The translations under genes and the position numbers were made by a program. DNA of 64,000 bases from Paracoccus sp. S3-43. GTDB taxonomy: Bacteria; Pseudomonadota; Alphaproteobacteria; Rhodobacterales; Rhodobacteraceae. The stretch spans positions 910,001-974,000 of the forward strand of contig NZ_CP119082.1 in NCBI RefSeq assembly GCF_029027965.1, in the 5' to 3' direction. The notes below the pieces were generated by a model. The model had not been told where the DNA came from. It was given only the letters and a program-made list of their open reading frames with translations, and did no database searches. This document shows, piece by piece, positions 22,431-32,619 of this stretch (the first letter of the stretch is position 1; each line of letters opens with the position of its first letter).

Positions 22431-23815
22431 AGCAGGATCACCGTCGCCAGGCCCAGGAAGGCGAAGAAGCCCACCACATCCGTCACCGTGGTCACGAAGG
22501 TGGGCGAGGCCAGCGCCGGATCCGCGCCCAGCTTTTCCAGCGTCAGCGGTACCAGGATCCCGGCCAATGCGGCAATCGTCAGGTTGATGATCATCGCCAG
22601 CCCGATCACCGCGCCCAGACTGGCGCTGCCGAACCACAGATAGGTCACGGTCCCGATGGCCAGCCCGAAGATCGCGCCGTTCAGCAGGCCGACGACCACT
22701 TCCCGCCGGATCACGCGGACCGAATTGTCCTTGGTCAGATCCTTGGTGGCCAGCCCGCGCACCGCCACGGTCAGCGTCTGCGTCCCGGCATTGCCGCCCA
22801 TCGAAGCGACGATCGGCATCAGCACGGCAAGCGCCACCAGCTGCGCGATCGAGCTTTCGAACAGCCCGATCACCGATGCCGCCGCCACCGCCGTCAGGAT
22901 GTTGGTGGCAAGCCAGGGCACGCGCTGCCGGGCGGTCTGCATCACGCTGTCGGTCAGGCTCGATTCGTCGCCCACCCCCGCCAGGCGCAGGATGTCTTCC
23001 TCGTGTTCCTCGTCCAGCACGGCCATGGCGTCGTCGATGGTGATGATGCCCACCAGCCGGTCGTCGCGATCCACCACCGGGGCGGAAATCAGGTGATACT
23101 GGTTGAAGACATAGGCGACGTCCGCGTCCTCGGCGAAGGCGCTGATGGTGCGGAAGCTGTCCTCGGTGATCTCGCGCAGGGGGGTCGCGTGGGGGGATGC
23201 CAGCAGGCGGCCTAGGGTGACATAGCCCAGCGGATGGCGGCGCGGATCGACCAGGACGATGTGATAGAACTGCTCGGGCAGCCATTCCTCGGATTGCAGG
23301 AAGGCCACGGCCTCGCCCACGGTCCAGTGTTCGGGGGCGGTCACGACCTCGGACTGCATCAGGCGGCCCGCCGAATATTCGGGATAGGCCAGCGACTGCT
23401 GGACGGCGGCGCGGTCGGTGGCGTCAAGCGCGGCCAGGATCTCGGCCCGCTCGGGCTCGTCCATGTCCTCGACCAGATCGACCACGTCGTCGCTGTCCAT
23501 TTCCCGGACGGCTTCGGCCACGACCTCGCGGGGAAGCTGGTCGATCACGTCCTCGCGGATCGAATCGTCGATCTCGGACAGGATCTCGCCGTCGATCTCG
23601 CCGCTGTAGAGCGCCAGGAAGGCGCGGCGCTTGGCCGGGTCCAGCCGTTCGATGATGTCGGCGATGTCGGCGCCGTGCATCGGCTCCAGCAGGGTGTTGA
23701 GCGTCGCGGCGTCGCCCGCCTCGATGGCGGCGTCGATCTGGTCCAGAAGCGCGCGCCGGGGCAGGTATTCGTCTTCGGCCGTGCGGTCCTCGGGCGGGGT
23801 GGTCTGGTCGGTCAT
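22427..23815 (-). CDS. mgtE: Magnesium transporter MgtE
   Basis: 462 residues: N-terminal MgtE_N superhelical domain (ADIADIIERLDPAKRRAF), two CBS domains (AGRLMQSEVVTAPEHWTV and VVDRDDRLVGIITIDDAM), then five membrane helices with the pore helix MPIVASMGGNAGTQ. It is a Mg2+ channel gated by cytoplasmic Mg2+. Overlaps hisN by 4 bases upstream and the 5-FCL gene downstream. Confidence 0.95.
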   Translation of the reverse strand: MTDQTTPPEDRTAEDEYLPRRALLDQIDAAIEAGDAATLNTLLEPMHGADIADIIERLDPAKRRAFLALYSGEIDGEILSEIDDSIREDVIDQLPREVVAEAVREMDSDDVVDLVEDMDEPERAEILAALDATDRAAVQQSLAYPEYSAGRLMQSEVVTAPEHWTVGEAVAFLQSEEWLPEQFYHIVLVDPRRHPLGYVTLGRLLASPHATPLREITEDSFRTISAFAEDADVAYVFNQYHLISAPVVDRDDRLVGIITIDDAMAVLDEEHEEDILRLAGVGDESSLTDSVMQTARQRVPWLATNILTAVAAASVIGLFESSIAQLVALAVLMPIVASMGGNAGTQTLTVAVRGLATKDLTKDNSVRVIRREVVVGLLNGAIFGLAIGTVTYLWFGSASLGAVIGLAMIINLTIAALAGILVPLTLEKLGADPALASPTFVTTVTDVVGFFAFLGLATVILL

Positions 23816-24603
23816 GCCGCGTTCTCCGCGTTCAGCAGCGCAAGCGCCGCGCGGTGCAGATCGGGCGAGGCGGCGGCGATCACCCGGCCGCCACGATGCG
23901 CGGGACCGCCCTGCCAGTCGGTGACGATGCCACCGGCGGCCCGGACCACCGCCAGCGGCCCGGCGATGTCATAGGATTGCAGCCCGGCCTCGATCACCAG
24001 ATCCACCTGGCCCAGGGCCAGCAGCCCATAGGCGTAGCAGTCAAGCCCATAGCGCGTCAGCCGTACCTGGCTTGCCACGCGGCGGAAGGCGGCGGCTTCA
24101 TCGGCCGTCCCGACCTCGGGATAGGTGGTCAGAAGCGTCGCCTGGGACAGATCGACGCGCCGCGCCGCCAGGGCGCGGGGGCCGCTGTCGGTCACAAGGC
24201 GCGCCTGGCCCAGGCCGCCCTCGAACCGTTCGCGGGTATAGGGCTGGTCGATCAGGCCATAGACGATATCCTGCCCGTCGGACAGGCCGATCAGAACCCC
24301 CCAGCTGGTCGCGCCGCACAGAAAGGCGCGGGTGCCGTCAATGGGATCCAGGATCCAGGTCAGGCCGCTGGTTCCTTGGGCCGCGCCATATTCCTCGCCC
24401 AGGATGGCGTCCTCGGGGCGGCGGCTGGCCAGAACCTCGCGCATGGCGCGTTCGCCGGCGCGGTCGGCCTCGGTCACGGGGTCGAAGCCGGTCTGCCATT
24501 TGTTGTCGGCCACCAGGCCGGTGCGGAAAAAGGGCAGAATCGCGGCACGGGCGGCATCCGCCATCCGGTGCGCCGTGTCGATAATGTCTTGCGCGTCCTG
24601 CAT
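23812..24603 (-). CDS. hisN: Inositol-monophosphatase-family phosphatase, probable histidinol-phosphatase
   Basis: 263 residues. Metal-binding motifs of the IMPase superfamily: GEEYG, WILDPIDGTRAF, and a C-terminal SYDIAGPLAVVRAAGG. The sequence resembles the HisN-type histidinol-phosphatases of Alphaproteobacteria more than SuhB. Start at 24603 follows AAGGGGG; an earlier ATG at 24627 is possible. Co-transcribed with mgtE, which may matter as the enzyme needs Mg2+. Confidence 0.82.
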   Translation of the reverse strand: MQDAQDIIDTAHRMADAARAAILPFFRTGLVADNKWQTGFDPVTEADRAGERAMREVLASRRPEDAILGEEYGAAQGTSGLTWILDPIDGTRAFLCGATSWGVLIGLSDGQDIVYGLIDQPYTRERFEGGLGQARLVTDSGPRALAARRVDLSQATLLTTYPEVGTADEAAAFRRVASQVRLTRYGLDCYAYGLLALGQVDLVIEAGLQSYDIAGPLAVVRAAGGIVTDWQGGPAHRGGRVIAAASPDLHRAALALLNAENAA

Positions 24604-24729
24604 GGCTGCCCCCTTGGTCCGGTTCACCGGCAGGACTAACCCGAAGGCGTCGTCCTGCCAATGGCGGCAAGCGGATTTGGCAGCCGGAACCGTGTCAGGC
24701 GGGTGACAGCGACACGCCCCGCGCCGGGA

Positions 24730-25089
24730 TCAGGCGGCGTCGGACAGCACGCGGGCCAGTTCGAAGATCTGGCGGCGCTGCGCGACCGGCATCGTGTAAT
24801 AGGCGCGCACCAGTTGCAGCGCCTCCTTGTCGGCCAGGATGTCGCCCGCGACGCCCTCGGGGACGTCGCCTTCCTGCAATCCCTCGAAGAAGAAGCTGAC
24901 CGGCACGTCCACCGCCCGCGCGATATCCCACAGCCGGGACGCCGACACCCGGTTCATGCCGGTTTCGTATTTCTGGATCTGCTGGAACTTGATACCGACC
25001 TTGTCGGCCAGTTGCTGTTGCGTCATCCCGATCATCCAGCGACGATGGCGAATGCGCTTGCCTACATGAACGTCAACACCGTGTTTCAT
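24730..25089 (-). CDS. XRE-family transcriptional regulator (PraR/PhrR-like)
   Basis: 119 residues. A Cro/C1 helix-turn-helix fills the N-terminal half (RIRHRRWMIGMTQQQLADKV, KFQQIQKYETGMNRVSASRL), followed by the FFFEGLQEG region typical of a conserved alphaproteobacterial regulator group. The C-terminal half is helical with no ligand domain. A perfect palindrome upstream (25149-25163) is a candidate autoregulatory site. ATG at 25089 preferred over an in-frame GTG at 25098. Confidence 0.85.
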   Translation of the reverse strand: MKHGVDVHVGKRIRHRRWMIGMTQQQLADKVGIKFQQIQKYETGMNRVSASRLWDIARAVDVPVSFFFEGLQEGDVPEGVAGDILADKEALQLVRAYYTMPVAQRRQIFELARVLSDAA

Positions 25090-25148
25090 CGTTACCACCC
25101 TAATGCAATCTAAGGAAGCACTATCTTAACCTTCCTCAATTTTCGAGT

Positions 25149-25163
25149 GTTAACCTGGTTAAC
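25149..25163. promoter_or_regulatory. Perfect palindrome between XRE regulator and quinone oxidoreductase
   Basis: GTTAACC-T-GGTTAAC, 7+1+7, in the 136-base AT-rich divergent gap. Likely operator of the adjacent XRE regulator and/or the oxidoreductase. The two TTAA are 5 bases apart, not 7, so it is not a normal CtrA site. Confidence 0.6.
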
Positions 25164-25225
25164 GACCTCGTTCCTGACCAAAAAGACAGGTTCGGTGCGG
25201 CTGTCGAGGGCCTTTTGTTAAGGGA

Positions 25226-26227
25226 ATGACAGACTTGGCGAAAACCTCCATGCCCGAGGGTTCGGGGCTGATCCGAATCGCCCTGGTTGAACAGCTGGGA
25301 GGAGAGCCGGTGATCCGGCTGCGTCCGGCCCCTCGGGCCGGGGCTGGGCAGGTGCTGGTGCGGATGCGCGCGGCGGCGCTGAATTTCGCCGACCTGCTGA
25401 AGGCGAAGGGCGAATACCAGGAACGCCAGGATCCGCCCTTCGCCCCCGGCCTGGAAGGTGCGGGCGAGGTGATATGGGCGCCTGAAAACAGCGGCTTCCA
25501 CCCCGGCGACCGCGTGGCCGTGCTGGCGCCGGGAACGCTGGCCGAACAGGTCGCGGTGTCCCCCGGCGCCTGCACGCCGATCCCCGCCGCGATGGATTTC
25601 GAACAGGCGGCGGGCTTCCAGATCGCCTATGGCACCAGCCACCTGGCGCTCTCTGCCCGCGCCGCCCTGCAACTGGGCGAGGTGCTGGCGGTGCTGGGTG
25701 CTGCGGGCGGCGTGGGTCTGACCGCGGTCGAGATCGGGCGCGCCATGGGCGCCCGCGTGATCGGCGTGGCGCGGGGGCGCGACCGGCTGGACGTGGTGCG
25801 CAGAGCCGGGGCCGATCATGTCATCGACAACGCCGACTGCCCGGACCTCAAGGCCGCCTTGCGCGATCTGGGCGGGGTCGACGTGATCTATGACGCCGTG
25901 GGCGACAGCGCCGGAGAGGCGGCCTTCCGCGCCCTGAATCCCGGCGGGCGGTTCCTGGCGATCGGCTTCGCGGGCGGCAGGCCGCCGGTGCTGCCGCTGA
26001 ACCACGCCTTGGTCAAGAACATCGCCATCCACGGCTTTTATTGGGGCGGCTATGCCAGGCTGGATCCCGCGGCCGTGTCGGACAGCATGAGGGATCTGTT
26101 GCGCATGTTCCAGGACGGCCAGCTTGCTCCGGTGCTGGGCCAGGTGATGCCGCTGGATCGCGTGGCCGAGGCCTTCGACATGCTGCGCAGCCGCAAATCG
26201 GTCGGCAAGATCGTCGTGACACTGTAA
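25226..26227 (+). CDS. NADPH:quinone oxidoreductase-like protein (zinc-free MDR family)
   Basis: 333 residues. GroES-like N-terminal domain (VRMRAAALNFADLLKAKG) and Rossmann domain with AVLGAAGGVGLTAVEIGRA for NADPH. No structural zinc Cys cluster, as in QOR/zeta-crystallin types. Reduces quinones or enones; the substrate is not predictable. The start at 25226 lacks a strong ribosome site; a downstream ATG at 25250 is possible. Confidence 0.85.
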   Translation: MTDLAKTSMPEGSGLIRIALVEQLGGEPVIRLRPAPRAGAGQVLVRMRAAALNFADLLKAKGEYQERQDPPFAPGLEGAGEVIWAPENSGFHPGDRVAVLAPGTLAEQVAVSPGACTPIPAAMDFEQAAGFQIAYGTSHLALSARAALQLGEVLAVLGAAGGVGLTAVEIGRAMGARVIGVARGRDRLDVVRRAGADHVIDNADCPDLKAALRDLGGVDVIYDAVGDSAGEAAFRALNPGGRFLAIGFAGGRPPVLPLNHALVKNIAIHGFYWGGYARLDPAAVSDSMRDLLRMFQDGQLAPVLGQVMPLDRVAEAFDMLRSRKSVGKIVVTL

Positions 26228-26343
26228 CAACTGCGTAAAACTGTGCCGATCCGGCCGCGTGGCGCATTGAAACGCGGCGATCTCATGCCAATATGGGGGC
26301 CATAAACCGGCAGATGCCGGCATGTCCTCGTAGGGAGAGATTG

Positions 26344-27090
26344 ATGGCAGATTACAACACTTACCGCACCACGCAGAGCGTCGGCAGCCGCCAGGCGGTG
26401 ATCGACGAAGGGCTGCGGGCCTACATGAACAAGGTTTATGGGCTGATGGCGGTCGGCATGGGTGTAACCGCCGTCGCGGCCTATGGCATCAGCACCGCCG
26501 CCGTCGATGCGTCGGGACAGCTGACCCAGCTTGGCGTCGCGCTCTATGCCTCGCCCCTGAAATGGGTGATCATGTTCGCGCCGCTGCTGGTGGCCTTTGC
26601 CTTCGGCGCCGCGCTGAACCGCCTGTCGGTTTCGGCCGCGACCATGCTGTTCTACGGCTTCGCCGCGCTGATGGGCCTGTCGATCAGCTCGATCTTCCTG
26701 GTCTATACCGACATGTCGATCGTGCAGACCTTCCTGGTGACGGCCATCGCCTTCGCGGGCCTGTCGTTGTGGGGCTATACCACCAAGAAGGACATCTCGG
26801 GCTGGGGCAGCTTCCTGATCATGGGCGTGATCGGCCTGATCGTGGCGTCCATCGTGAACATCTTCCTGCAATCCTCGGCGATGCAGTTCGCGATCTCGAT
26901 CCTGGGCGTGCTGATCTTCGCGGGCCTGACCGCCTATGACACGCAGAACATCAAGAACACCTATCTGCAAATGGCCGGTTCGGACCGGGACTTCATCGGC
27001 AAGACCGCCATCATGGGCGCCCTGCAACTGTATCTGGACTTCCTGAACCTGTTCATGTTCCTGCTGCAGTTCATGGGCAACCGCGACTGA
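26344..27090 (+). CDS. Bax inhibitor-1/YccA family membrane protein
   Basis: 248 residues with about seven membrane segments (for example VYGLMAVGMGVTAVAAYG, WVIMFAPLLVAFAFGAAL, IAFAGLSLWGYTTKKDIS, LYLDFLNLFMFLLQFMGN). The Y-D-T of TAYDTQNIK and the LDFLNLF tail are family marks. Bacterial members are pH- or Ca2+-related leak channels or FtsH-interacting proteins. AGGGAGAG precedes the ATG. Single gene with its own terminator. Confidence 0.9.
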   Translation: MADYNTYRTTQSVGSRQAVIDEGLRAYMNKVYGLMAVGMGVTAVAAYGISTAAVDASGQLTQLGVALYASPLKWVIMFAPLLVAFAFGAALNRLSVSAATMLFYGFAALMGLSISSIFLVYTDMSIVQTFLVTAIAFAGLSLWGYTTKKDISGWGSFLIMGVIGLIVASIVNIFLQSSAMQFAISILGVLIFAGLTAYDTQNIKNTYLQMAGSDRDFIGKTAIMGALQLYLDFLNLFMFLLQFMGNRD

Positions 27091-27116
27091 TTTTCGCGAC
27101 AGCCTGACAGCCTTGA

Positions 27117-27142
27117 CCCCCGCCTGACCGGCGGGGGTTTTT
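27117..27142 (+). terminator. Rho-independent terminator after BI-1 gene
   Basis: CCCCCGCC-TGACC-GGCGGGGG followed by TTTTTC. The T run touches the 3' end of the convergent CoA-transferase gene. Confidence 0.9.
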
Positions 27143-28311
27143 CATTCCCCGAACCGCCATTCCCCGTTCCCAAGCGCGGGGGCGGCGCGGTCATGGGTCA
27201 GGTCGCTGCGACTGAGGCGGATGGGGGTGCGCAGGCCGGGGATGCCCTCGGGGGCGATGCGCAGGCCGCGCGCGGCGATCTGAGGTTCCGTCAGCGCCTC
27301 GGCCACGTCGTTGACGGGGCCGGCGGGGACGCCTGCGGCCTCCATCGCGGCGATCAGGTCGGCGCGGGTGCGGCGCAGGGTGGCGGCGGTCAGGATCGGC
27401 ACCAGCCGGTCGCGATGGGCGACGCGGACCGGGTTGGTGGCGAAGTCGGGGTCCGTGGGCAGGTCGGGCAGGTCCAGAACCCGGCACAGCGCGGCGAATT
27501 GCCGATCGTTGCCGCAGGCGACGATCAGATGGCCGTCGCTGGCCGGGAACAGCTGATAGGGCACGATGTTCGGATGCGCATTGCCCAGCCGGTGCGGCAC
27601 CGTGCCGCCCAGCAGATAGTTCGTCGCCTGGTTCGCCAGCACCGCCACGCCGCAATCCAGCAGCGACAGATCCAGATGCTGGCCCCGGCCCGACCGCGCC
27701 CGTTCGGCCAGCGCCGCCTGCACGGCGATCACCCCGTAAAGCCCGGTGAAGATGTCGATCCAGGCGACGCCGACCTTCTGCGGCTCTCCGCCCGGATCGC
27801 CGGTCAGGTCCATGATCCCGGACATGCCCTGGATCAGGAAATCGTATCCCGGCTGGCGGGCGCGCGGCCCGTCCTGCCCGAAGCCGGTGATCGAGGCATA
27901 GACCAGCCCCGGATTGCCCGCCGACAGCGCCGGGTAATCCAGCCCGAAGCGGGTCAGCCCGCCCAGCTTGAAGTTCTCGATCACCACATCCGCCTGCGCG
28001 ATCAGGCCGCGCAGCCGCGCCAGATCGGCGGCGTCGTTGAAGTCGCAGATGACCGAGGTCTTGCCCCGGTTCGCCGCGTGGAAATAGGCGGCGACCCGCT
28101 CGGTCCCGCCATCCGGCAGCGGCCGGTCGATGAAGGGCGGGCCCCAGCGGCGGGTGTCGTCGCCCTCGGGCGATTCGACCTTGATGACCTCGGCCCCCAG
28201 GTCGGCCAGGGTCTGGCCGATCCACGGCCCGGCCAGGATCCGCGCCAGTTCGACGACCCGCAGGCCCTTCAGCGGCGGCTCAGCCAAAGGCCTGGATCCC
28301 GGTCTGCGCAC
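27142..28311 (-). CDS. CaiB/BaiF (class III) CoA-transferase, probable glutarate CoA-transferase
   Basis: 389 residues. [43 protein letters not shown] and the catalytic-Asp region [17 protein letters not shown] are typical of formyl-CoA/carnitine CoA-transferases. Downstream of gcdH, so the likely reaction is CoA transfer from succinyl-CoA to glutarate (as in human SUGCT). ATG at 28311 overlaps gcdH by 32 bases; a TTG at 28287 would overlap only 8 bases and start at the conserved LKGLRV region. Confidence 0.83.
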   Translation of the reverse strand: MRRPGSRPLAEPPLKGLRVVELARILAGPWIGQTLADLGAEVIKVESPEGDDTRRWGPPFIDRPLPDGGTERVAAYFHAANRGKTSVICDFNDAADLARLRGLIAQADVVIENFKLGGLTRFGLDYPALSAGNPGLVYASITGFGQDGPRARQPGYDFLIQGMSGIMDLTGDPGGEPQKVGVAWIDIFTGLYGVIAVQAALAERARSGRGQHLDLSLLDCGVAVLANQATNYLLGGTVPHRLGNAHPNIVPYQLFPASDGHLIVACGNDRQFAALCRVLDLPDLPTDPDFATNPVRVAHRDRLVPILTAATLRRTRADLIAAMEAAGVPAGPVNDVAEALTEPQIAARGLRIAPEGIPGLRTPIRLSRSDLTHDRAAPALGNGEWRFGE

Positions 28312-29479
28312 GGCCCAGGATCAGCGCGTGAACGTCATGCGTGCCCTCATAGGTGTTCACCGTCTCCAGGTTCTGGGCGTGGCGCATGACGTGGTATTCG
28401 CTGGAAATGCCGTTGCCGCCATGCATGTCGCGGGCCATCCGCGCGATCTCCAGCGCCTTGCCGCAATTGTTGCGCTTGACCAGGCTGATCATCTCGGGCG
28501 CGAAGCGGCCCTCGTCGAACAGCCGCCCGACCCGCAGGGACGCTTGCAGGCCCAGGGCGATTTCCGTCTGCATGTCGGCCAGCTTCTTCTGGAACAGCTG
28601 CGTCGCGGCCAGCGGGCGGTTGAACTGGTGGCGGTCCAGCCCGTATTGGCGGGCGCGGAACCAGCAATCCTCGGCAGCCCCCATCGCGCCCCAGGAAATG
28701 CCATAGCGCGCGCGGTTGAGGCAGCCGAAGGGCCCGCCCATGCCCTCGACGCCGGGCAGCAGGGCGTCTTCGCCGACCTCGACATCCTCCATCACGATCT
28801 CGCCGGTGACCGAGGCGCGCAGGCTCAGCTTGCCCTCGATCTTCGGCGCCGACAGGCCGTGCATGCCCTTTTCCAGCACGAAGCCGCGGACCTTGCCGCC
28901 ATGGGCGTCGGATTTCGCCCAGACCACGAAGAGATCGGCGATGGGGCTGTTGGAAATCCACATCTTCGCGCCGTTCAGCACATAGCCGCCATCGGTCTTC
29001 TTGGCGCGGGTCTTCATGCCGGCGGGGTCGGACCCCGCGTCCGGCTCGGTCAGCCCGAAGCAGCCGATGAATTCGCCCGAGGCCAGATTCGGCAGGTATT
29101 TGCGCTTCTGCGCCTCGCTGCCATAGGCCTCGATCGGGAACATCACCAGCGACGACTGGACCGAGGCCATGCTGCGGTATCCGCTGTCGATCCGTTCGAT
29201 CTCGCGCGCGACGAGGCCGTAGGAGACGTAGGACGCGCCGACCCCGCCGTATTCCTCGGCCACGGTCACGCCCAGCAGGCCCGCCGCGCCCATCTCGCGG
29301 AAGATCTCGGGGTCGGTCTGCTCGGTCAGATAGGCGTCCTTGACGCGCGGGGCCAGCCGGTCGGCCGCGAACGCCGCCGCGCTGTCGCGGATCATCCGCT
29401 CTTCCTCGGACAACTGGTCGTCCAGAAGAAACGGATCGGCCCAGTCGAACGCCGCGCCTTTGTGGGATTTCGTGGACAT
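28280..29479 (-). CDS. gcdH: Glutaryl-CoA dehydrogenase
   Basis: 399-residue acyl-CoA dehydrogenase. Oxidises and decarboxylates glutaryl-CoA to crotonyl-CoA in lysine/tryptophan/glutarate breakdown. Seen: [15 protein letters not shown] (FAD/substrate), [18 protein letters not shown], and the catalytic Glu in [17 protein letters not shown]. GcdH-specific features include the [13 protein letters not shown] start and [26 protein letters not shown] precedes ATG 29479. Operon with the CoA-transferase gene. Confidence 0.93.
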   Translation of the reverse strand: MSTKSHKGAAFDWADPFLLDDQLSEEERMIRDSAAAFAADRLAPRVKDAYLTEQTDPEIFREMGAAGLLGVTVAEEYGGVGASYVSYGLVAREIERIDSGYRSMASVQSSLVMFPIEAYGSEAQKRKYLPNLASGEFIGCFGLTEPDAGSDPAGMKTRAKKTDGGYVLNGAKMWISNSPIADLFVVWAKSDAHGGKVRGFVLEKGMHGLSAPKIEGKLSLRASVTGEIVMEDVEVGEDALLPGVEGMGGPFGCLNRARYGISWGAMGAAEDCWFRARQYGLDRHQFNRPLAATQLFQKKLADMQTEIALGLQASLRVGRLFDEGRFAPEMISLVKRNNCGKALEIARMARDMHGGNGISSEYHVMRHAQNLETVNTYEGTHDVHALILGRAQTGIQAFG

Positions 29480-29614
29480 CTGTTCCTCCCTTGGGGTCGG
29501 GGCAAGGATAACGACATGCGGGGCGGTCCCGAAAGGCCCAAATCGCGGGCGATTGGTGCGGGCGCGCGGATCGGTTAAGCCTGCCGCCAGAATCACCATC
29601 CCGAGAGAGAGACG

Positions 29615-30901
29615 ATGGGCTATTTTCCCCACTGGCGCCCGGCCACCGGCGCGACGGTCCTTCCCGATGAGAAGCTGCCTTGGGCCGCCGCCGTTCCGAT
29701 GAGCTTTCAGCACCTGCTGGCGATGTCGGGGTCCACGATCCTGGCGCCGCTGATCATGGGCTTCGATCCCAATGTCGCGGTGTTCTTTTCCGGCATCGGC
29801 ACGCTGTTGTTCTTTGTCATCACCGGCGGGCGGGTGCCCAGCTATCTGGGATCGTCCTTCGCCTTCATCGCGGTGGTGATGGCCGCGACCGGCTTCGCGG
29901 GCGGCGGGGCCAATCCGAATATCGGCGTGGCCCTGGGCGGGATCATCGCGGCGGGGCTGGTCTATGCGCTGATCGGGCTGGTGGTGATGGCAATCGGTTC
30001 CGGCTGGGTCGAACGGCTGATGCCCCCCGCCGTCACCGGGGCCATCGGCGTCGCCATCGGGCTGAACCTGGCCCCGGTCGCGGTGGGCCAGTTGAAGGGC
30101 AGCATGGCGCATCTGGCCATCGCCCTGGCGACGGTGCTGTGCATGGCGATGGTGTCGGCCTATGGCGGGCGGGCGACGAAGCGCGTGGCGGTGCTGATCG
30201 CCTTGGTCTTCGGATACGGGCTGGTGCTGGTCCTGGGCAACGGCGCGGGGATCGTGCCGGGCATCGACTTCGCCCGTGTCGCGCAGGCGCCCTGGTTCGG
30301 CGTCCCGAACTTCACCGCGCCGCAAGTCGACTGGACCGCCATCAGCATGATCGCCCCCGTCGCGGTCGTGCTGGTGGCCGAGAATCTGGGCCATATCAAG
30401 GCGCTTGGCGCGATCACCGGGCAGAACATGGACCGTTATATCGGGCGCGGCTTCCTGGGCGACGGGCTGGCGACGATGATCGCCGGGGCAGGGGGCGGCA
30501 CCGGCGTCACCACCTATGCCGAGAATATCGGCGTCATGGCGATGACCAAAGTTTACTCGACGCTGATCTTCCCGCTGGCCGCCGTGATCGCGATCCTGCT
30601 GGGCCTGTCGCCCAAATTCGGCGCGATCCTGCAAACCATTCCCGCCCCGGTGCTGGCGGGGCTGGCGGTGTCGGTGTTCGGGCTGATCGCCTCGGCCATG
30701 GCGCGGATCTGGGTGGACAACCGGGTGGATTTTTCCGACCCGAGGAACCTGTTCACGGTGGGCGTGGCGCTGATCCTGGGGGCGGGGGATTTCACGGTGA
30801 CCATCGGCGGCTTCGCCCTGGGCGGGATCGGCACATCGACCCTGGCCGCCCTTGTCCTGTACCAGCTTCTGGGGATCGGCCGCGACCGGCGCGCGGCCTG
30901 A
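29615..30901 (+). CDS. Uracil/xanthine permease (NCS2 family)
   Basis: 428 residues with about 12-14 membrane segments. NCS2 marks: [19 protein letters not shown] (TM1), [15 protein letters not shown] (TM8 with the conserved Glu), and [22 protein letters not shown] (TM10 signature). Uptake of uracil (UraA/RutG-like) is more likely than xanthine, but substrate is inferred. GAGAGAGACG precedes the ATG. Confidence 0.9.
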   Translation: MGYFPHWRPATGATVLPDEKLPWAAAVPMSFQHLLAMSGSTILAPLIMGFDPNVAVFFSGIGTLLFFVITGGRVPSYLGSSFAFIAVVMAATGFAGGGANPNIGVALGGIIAAGLVYALIGLVVMAIGSGWVERLMPPAVTGAIGVAIGLNLAPVAVGQLKGSMAHLAIALATVLCMAMVSAYGGRATKRVAVLIALVFGYGLVLVLGNGAGIVPGIDFARVAQAPWFGVPNFTAPQVDWTAISMIAPVAVVLVAENLGHIKALGAITGQNMDRYIGRGFLGDGLATMIAGAGGGTGVTTYAENIGVMAMTKVYSTLIFPLAAVIAILLGLSPKFGAILQTIPAPVLAGLAVSVFGLIASAMARIWVDNRVDFSDPRNLFTVGVALILGAGDFTVTIGGFALGGIGTSTLAALVLYQLLGIGRDRRAA

Positions 30902-30906
30902 CGCCC

Positions 30907-32178
30907 TCAGCCCTCGGCAAGCTGGGTGACCAGCAGCTTGTCGATCCGGCGGCCGTCAAGGTCCACGACCTCGATCTGCCAGCCGGACACGGCGATGCGC
31001 GCGCCGACGTCGGGCAGCACGCCCGCGCGGTCCAGCACCAGGCCCGCGACCGACTGATAGTCGCGGTCCTCGGGCAGCGAGATGCCGATCATTTCCGCGA
31101 ATTCGTCGGCGGGCATCCAGCCCGCGACCAGCCAGCTGCCATCGTCGCGCTGCACGGCCTTGGGTTCGTCGTCGCCGGGTTCGGGGAAATCGCCCGCGAT
31201 CGCCTCCAGCAGATCCATCGCGGTGACGACGCCTTCGAAATGGCCGTATTCGTCATAGACCAGCAGCATATGGGCGGGGCTGGCCTTCAATTCCTCGATC
31301 ACGTTCAGGGCGGGCAGGCCCTCGCGGATCACCGGCACCTCCTGCACCAGGGGGCGCAGGTCGGTCACGTCCTCGGACAGCAGGTCGCGCAGGGCGATGA
31401 CGCCGATGATGTCGTTGTCCGACCCGTCGCGCACCAGCAGGCGCGACCGGCGGCTGTCGCGGAATTTCTGCAACACATCCGCCGCCGCGTCGCCGACATC
31501 GACCGTCTCGACCTCGTGGCGCGGCGTCATCAGGCCGCGGGCGGAGCGGTCGGCGATGCGCATGACGCCCGCGATCATCTCGGTCTCGGCGGGCTCGATG
31601 ACGCCTGCGGTGCGGGCCTCGGACAGCATGACGCGGATCTCCTCGTCCGAGATGCCGCGTTCGGATTCGCCCGATTGCCCCAGCAGGCGCAGAACGACAT
31701 TGCCCGACTTGTCCAGGATCCAGACGATCGGCGCGGCGATGCGCGAGATGAACAGGATCAGCGGCGCGATACGGCTGGCGACCCCTTCGGGTGACCGCAG
31801 GGCGATCTGCTTGGGCACCAGTTCGCCGATGATCAGCGACAGATAGGTGATCAAGACGACCACGCCGCCGACGCCCAGGGCATGGGCCAGGGCGGGCGAC
31901 AGGCCGCTGTCGATCAGTGCCGCGGACAGGCGGGCGCCCAGCGTGGCCCCCGAAAAGGCGCCCGACAGCACGCCGACCAGGGTGATGCCGATCTGGACGC
32001 TGGACAGGAAGCGGCCGGGTTCGGCCCCCAGGTCCAGGGCGATGTCGGCGCCCCGGCTGCCTTCGGCGGCCATCACCTTCAGCCGCGCGGGACGGGCCGA
32101 CACGATCGCCAGTTCCGACATGGCAAGGACGCCGTTGAACATCGTCAGCAGCACGACGATGAGGATTTCCAGAAGCAT
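30907..32178 (-). CDS. CNNM/HlyC/CorC family protein with CBS pair
   Basis: 423 residues: N-terminal CNNM (DUF21) membrane domain with about four helices ([38 protein letters not shown]), two CBS domains ([33 protein letters not shown]) and a C-terminal CorC_HlyC FAD-type domain. The family is linked to Mg2+/Co2+ efflux. Start at 32178 is the natural family start; the frame is open to 32334. Convergent with the permease gene, only 5 bases apart. Confidence 0.9.
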   Translation of the reverse strand: MLLEILIVVLLTMFNGVLAMSELAIVSARPARLKVMAAEGSRGADIALDLGAEPGRFLSSVQIGITLVGVLSGAFSGATLGARLSAALIDSGLSPALAHALGVGGVVVLITYLSLIIGELVPKQIALRSPEGVASRIAPLILFISRIAAPIVWILDKSGNVVLRLLGQSGESERGISDEEIRVMLSEARTAGVIEPAETEMIAGVMRIADRSARGLMTPRHEVETVDVGDAAADVLQKFRDSRRSRLLVRDGSDNDIIGVIALRDLLSEDVTDLRPLVQEVPVIREGLPALNVIEELKASPAHMLLVYDEYGHFEGVVTAMDLLEAIAGDFPEPGDDEPKAVQRDDGSWLVAGWMPADEFAEMIGISLPEDRDYQSVAGLVLDRAGVLPDVGARIAVSGWQIEVVDLDGRRIDKLLVTQLAEG

Positions 32179-32619
32179 CGGTTCACTTTGTCCAACAAGC
32201 CAGGCTTTCCGCAATCTGCACGAAGCGCGCGCCGGTGCAAAGGCAAGAAGGGCCCCCGCGGGCCGGAATCGGCGGGCAAGGCACGCCCAGGGCGCCAGAA
32301 GCGCCCCGAACAGGGTCATGAACAGCCGCCACATCCACAGCGGCTTGCCCAGGACCAGCAGGACCAGAAATTCATCTTGCCCTCATCGTTGCCGTGGTGC
32401 TTCGATGCCGGGGGTTTCGCGGGGGCAGGGCCACTTGCATCGAGGCACGCCCGATGCGGTTCCGACATCGCTGTCGCCAGAGGGGCCCGGTTCCGCTGGG
32501 CGAACAGGTGGCGCGGCCCGGCGCGGATGGCAAGGGGCCGACCACGAAAACCGTTGCAAGACGCCGTGGTGATTAGCCATTTTCGCGTGATCGGGCGCGG
32601 GGGCAAGGGGGGATCAAAG
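32179..32619. other. Intergenic region with a possible TerC remnant
   Basis: 441 bases. On the minus strand, 32288-32376 encodes without a start DEFLVLLVLGKPLWMWRLFM followed by TLFGALLAPW, similar to the N-terminus of TerC-family membrane proteins, then similarity ends. The rest looks non-coding. GTG and ribosome site of the next gene are at its right end. Confidence 0.35.

Noticed and set aside
25149..25163. CtrA binding site in the XRE/oxidoreductase gap
   Set aside because: TTAA half-sites are spaced by 5, not 7 bases.
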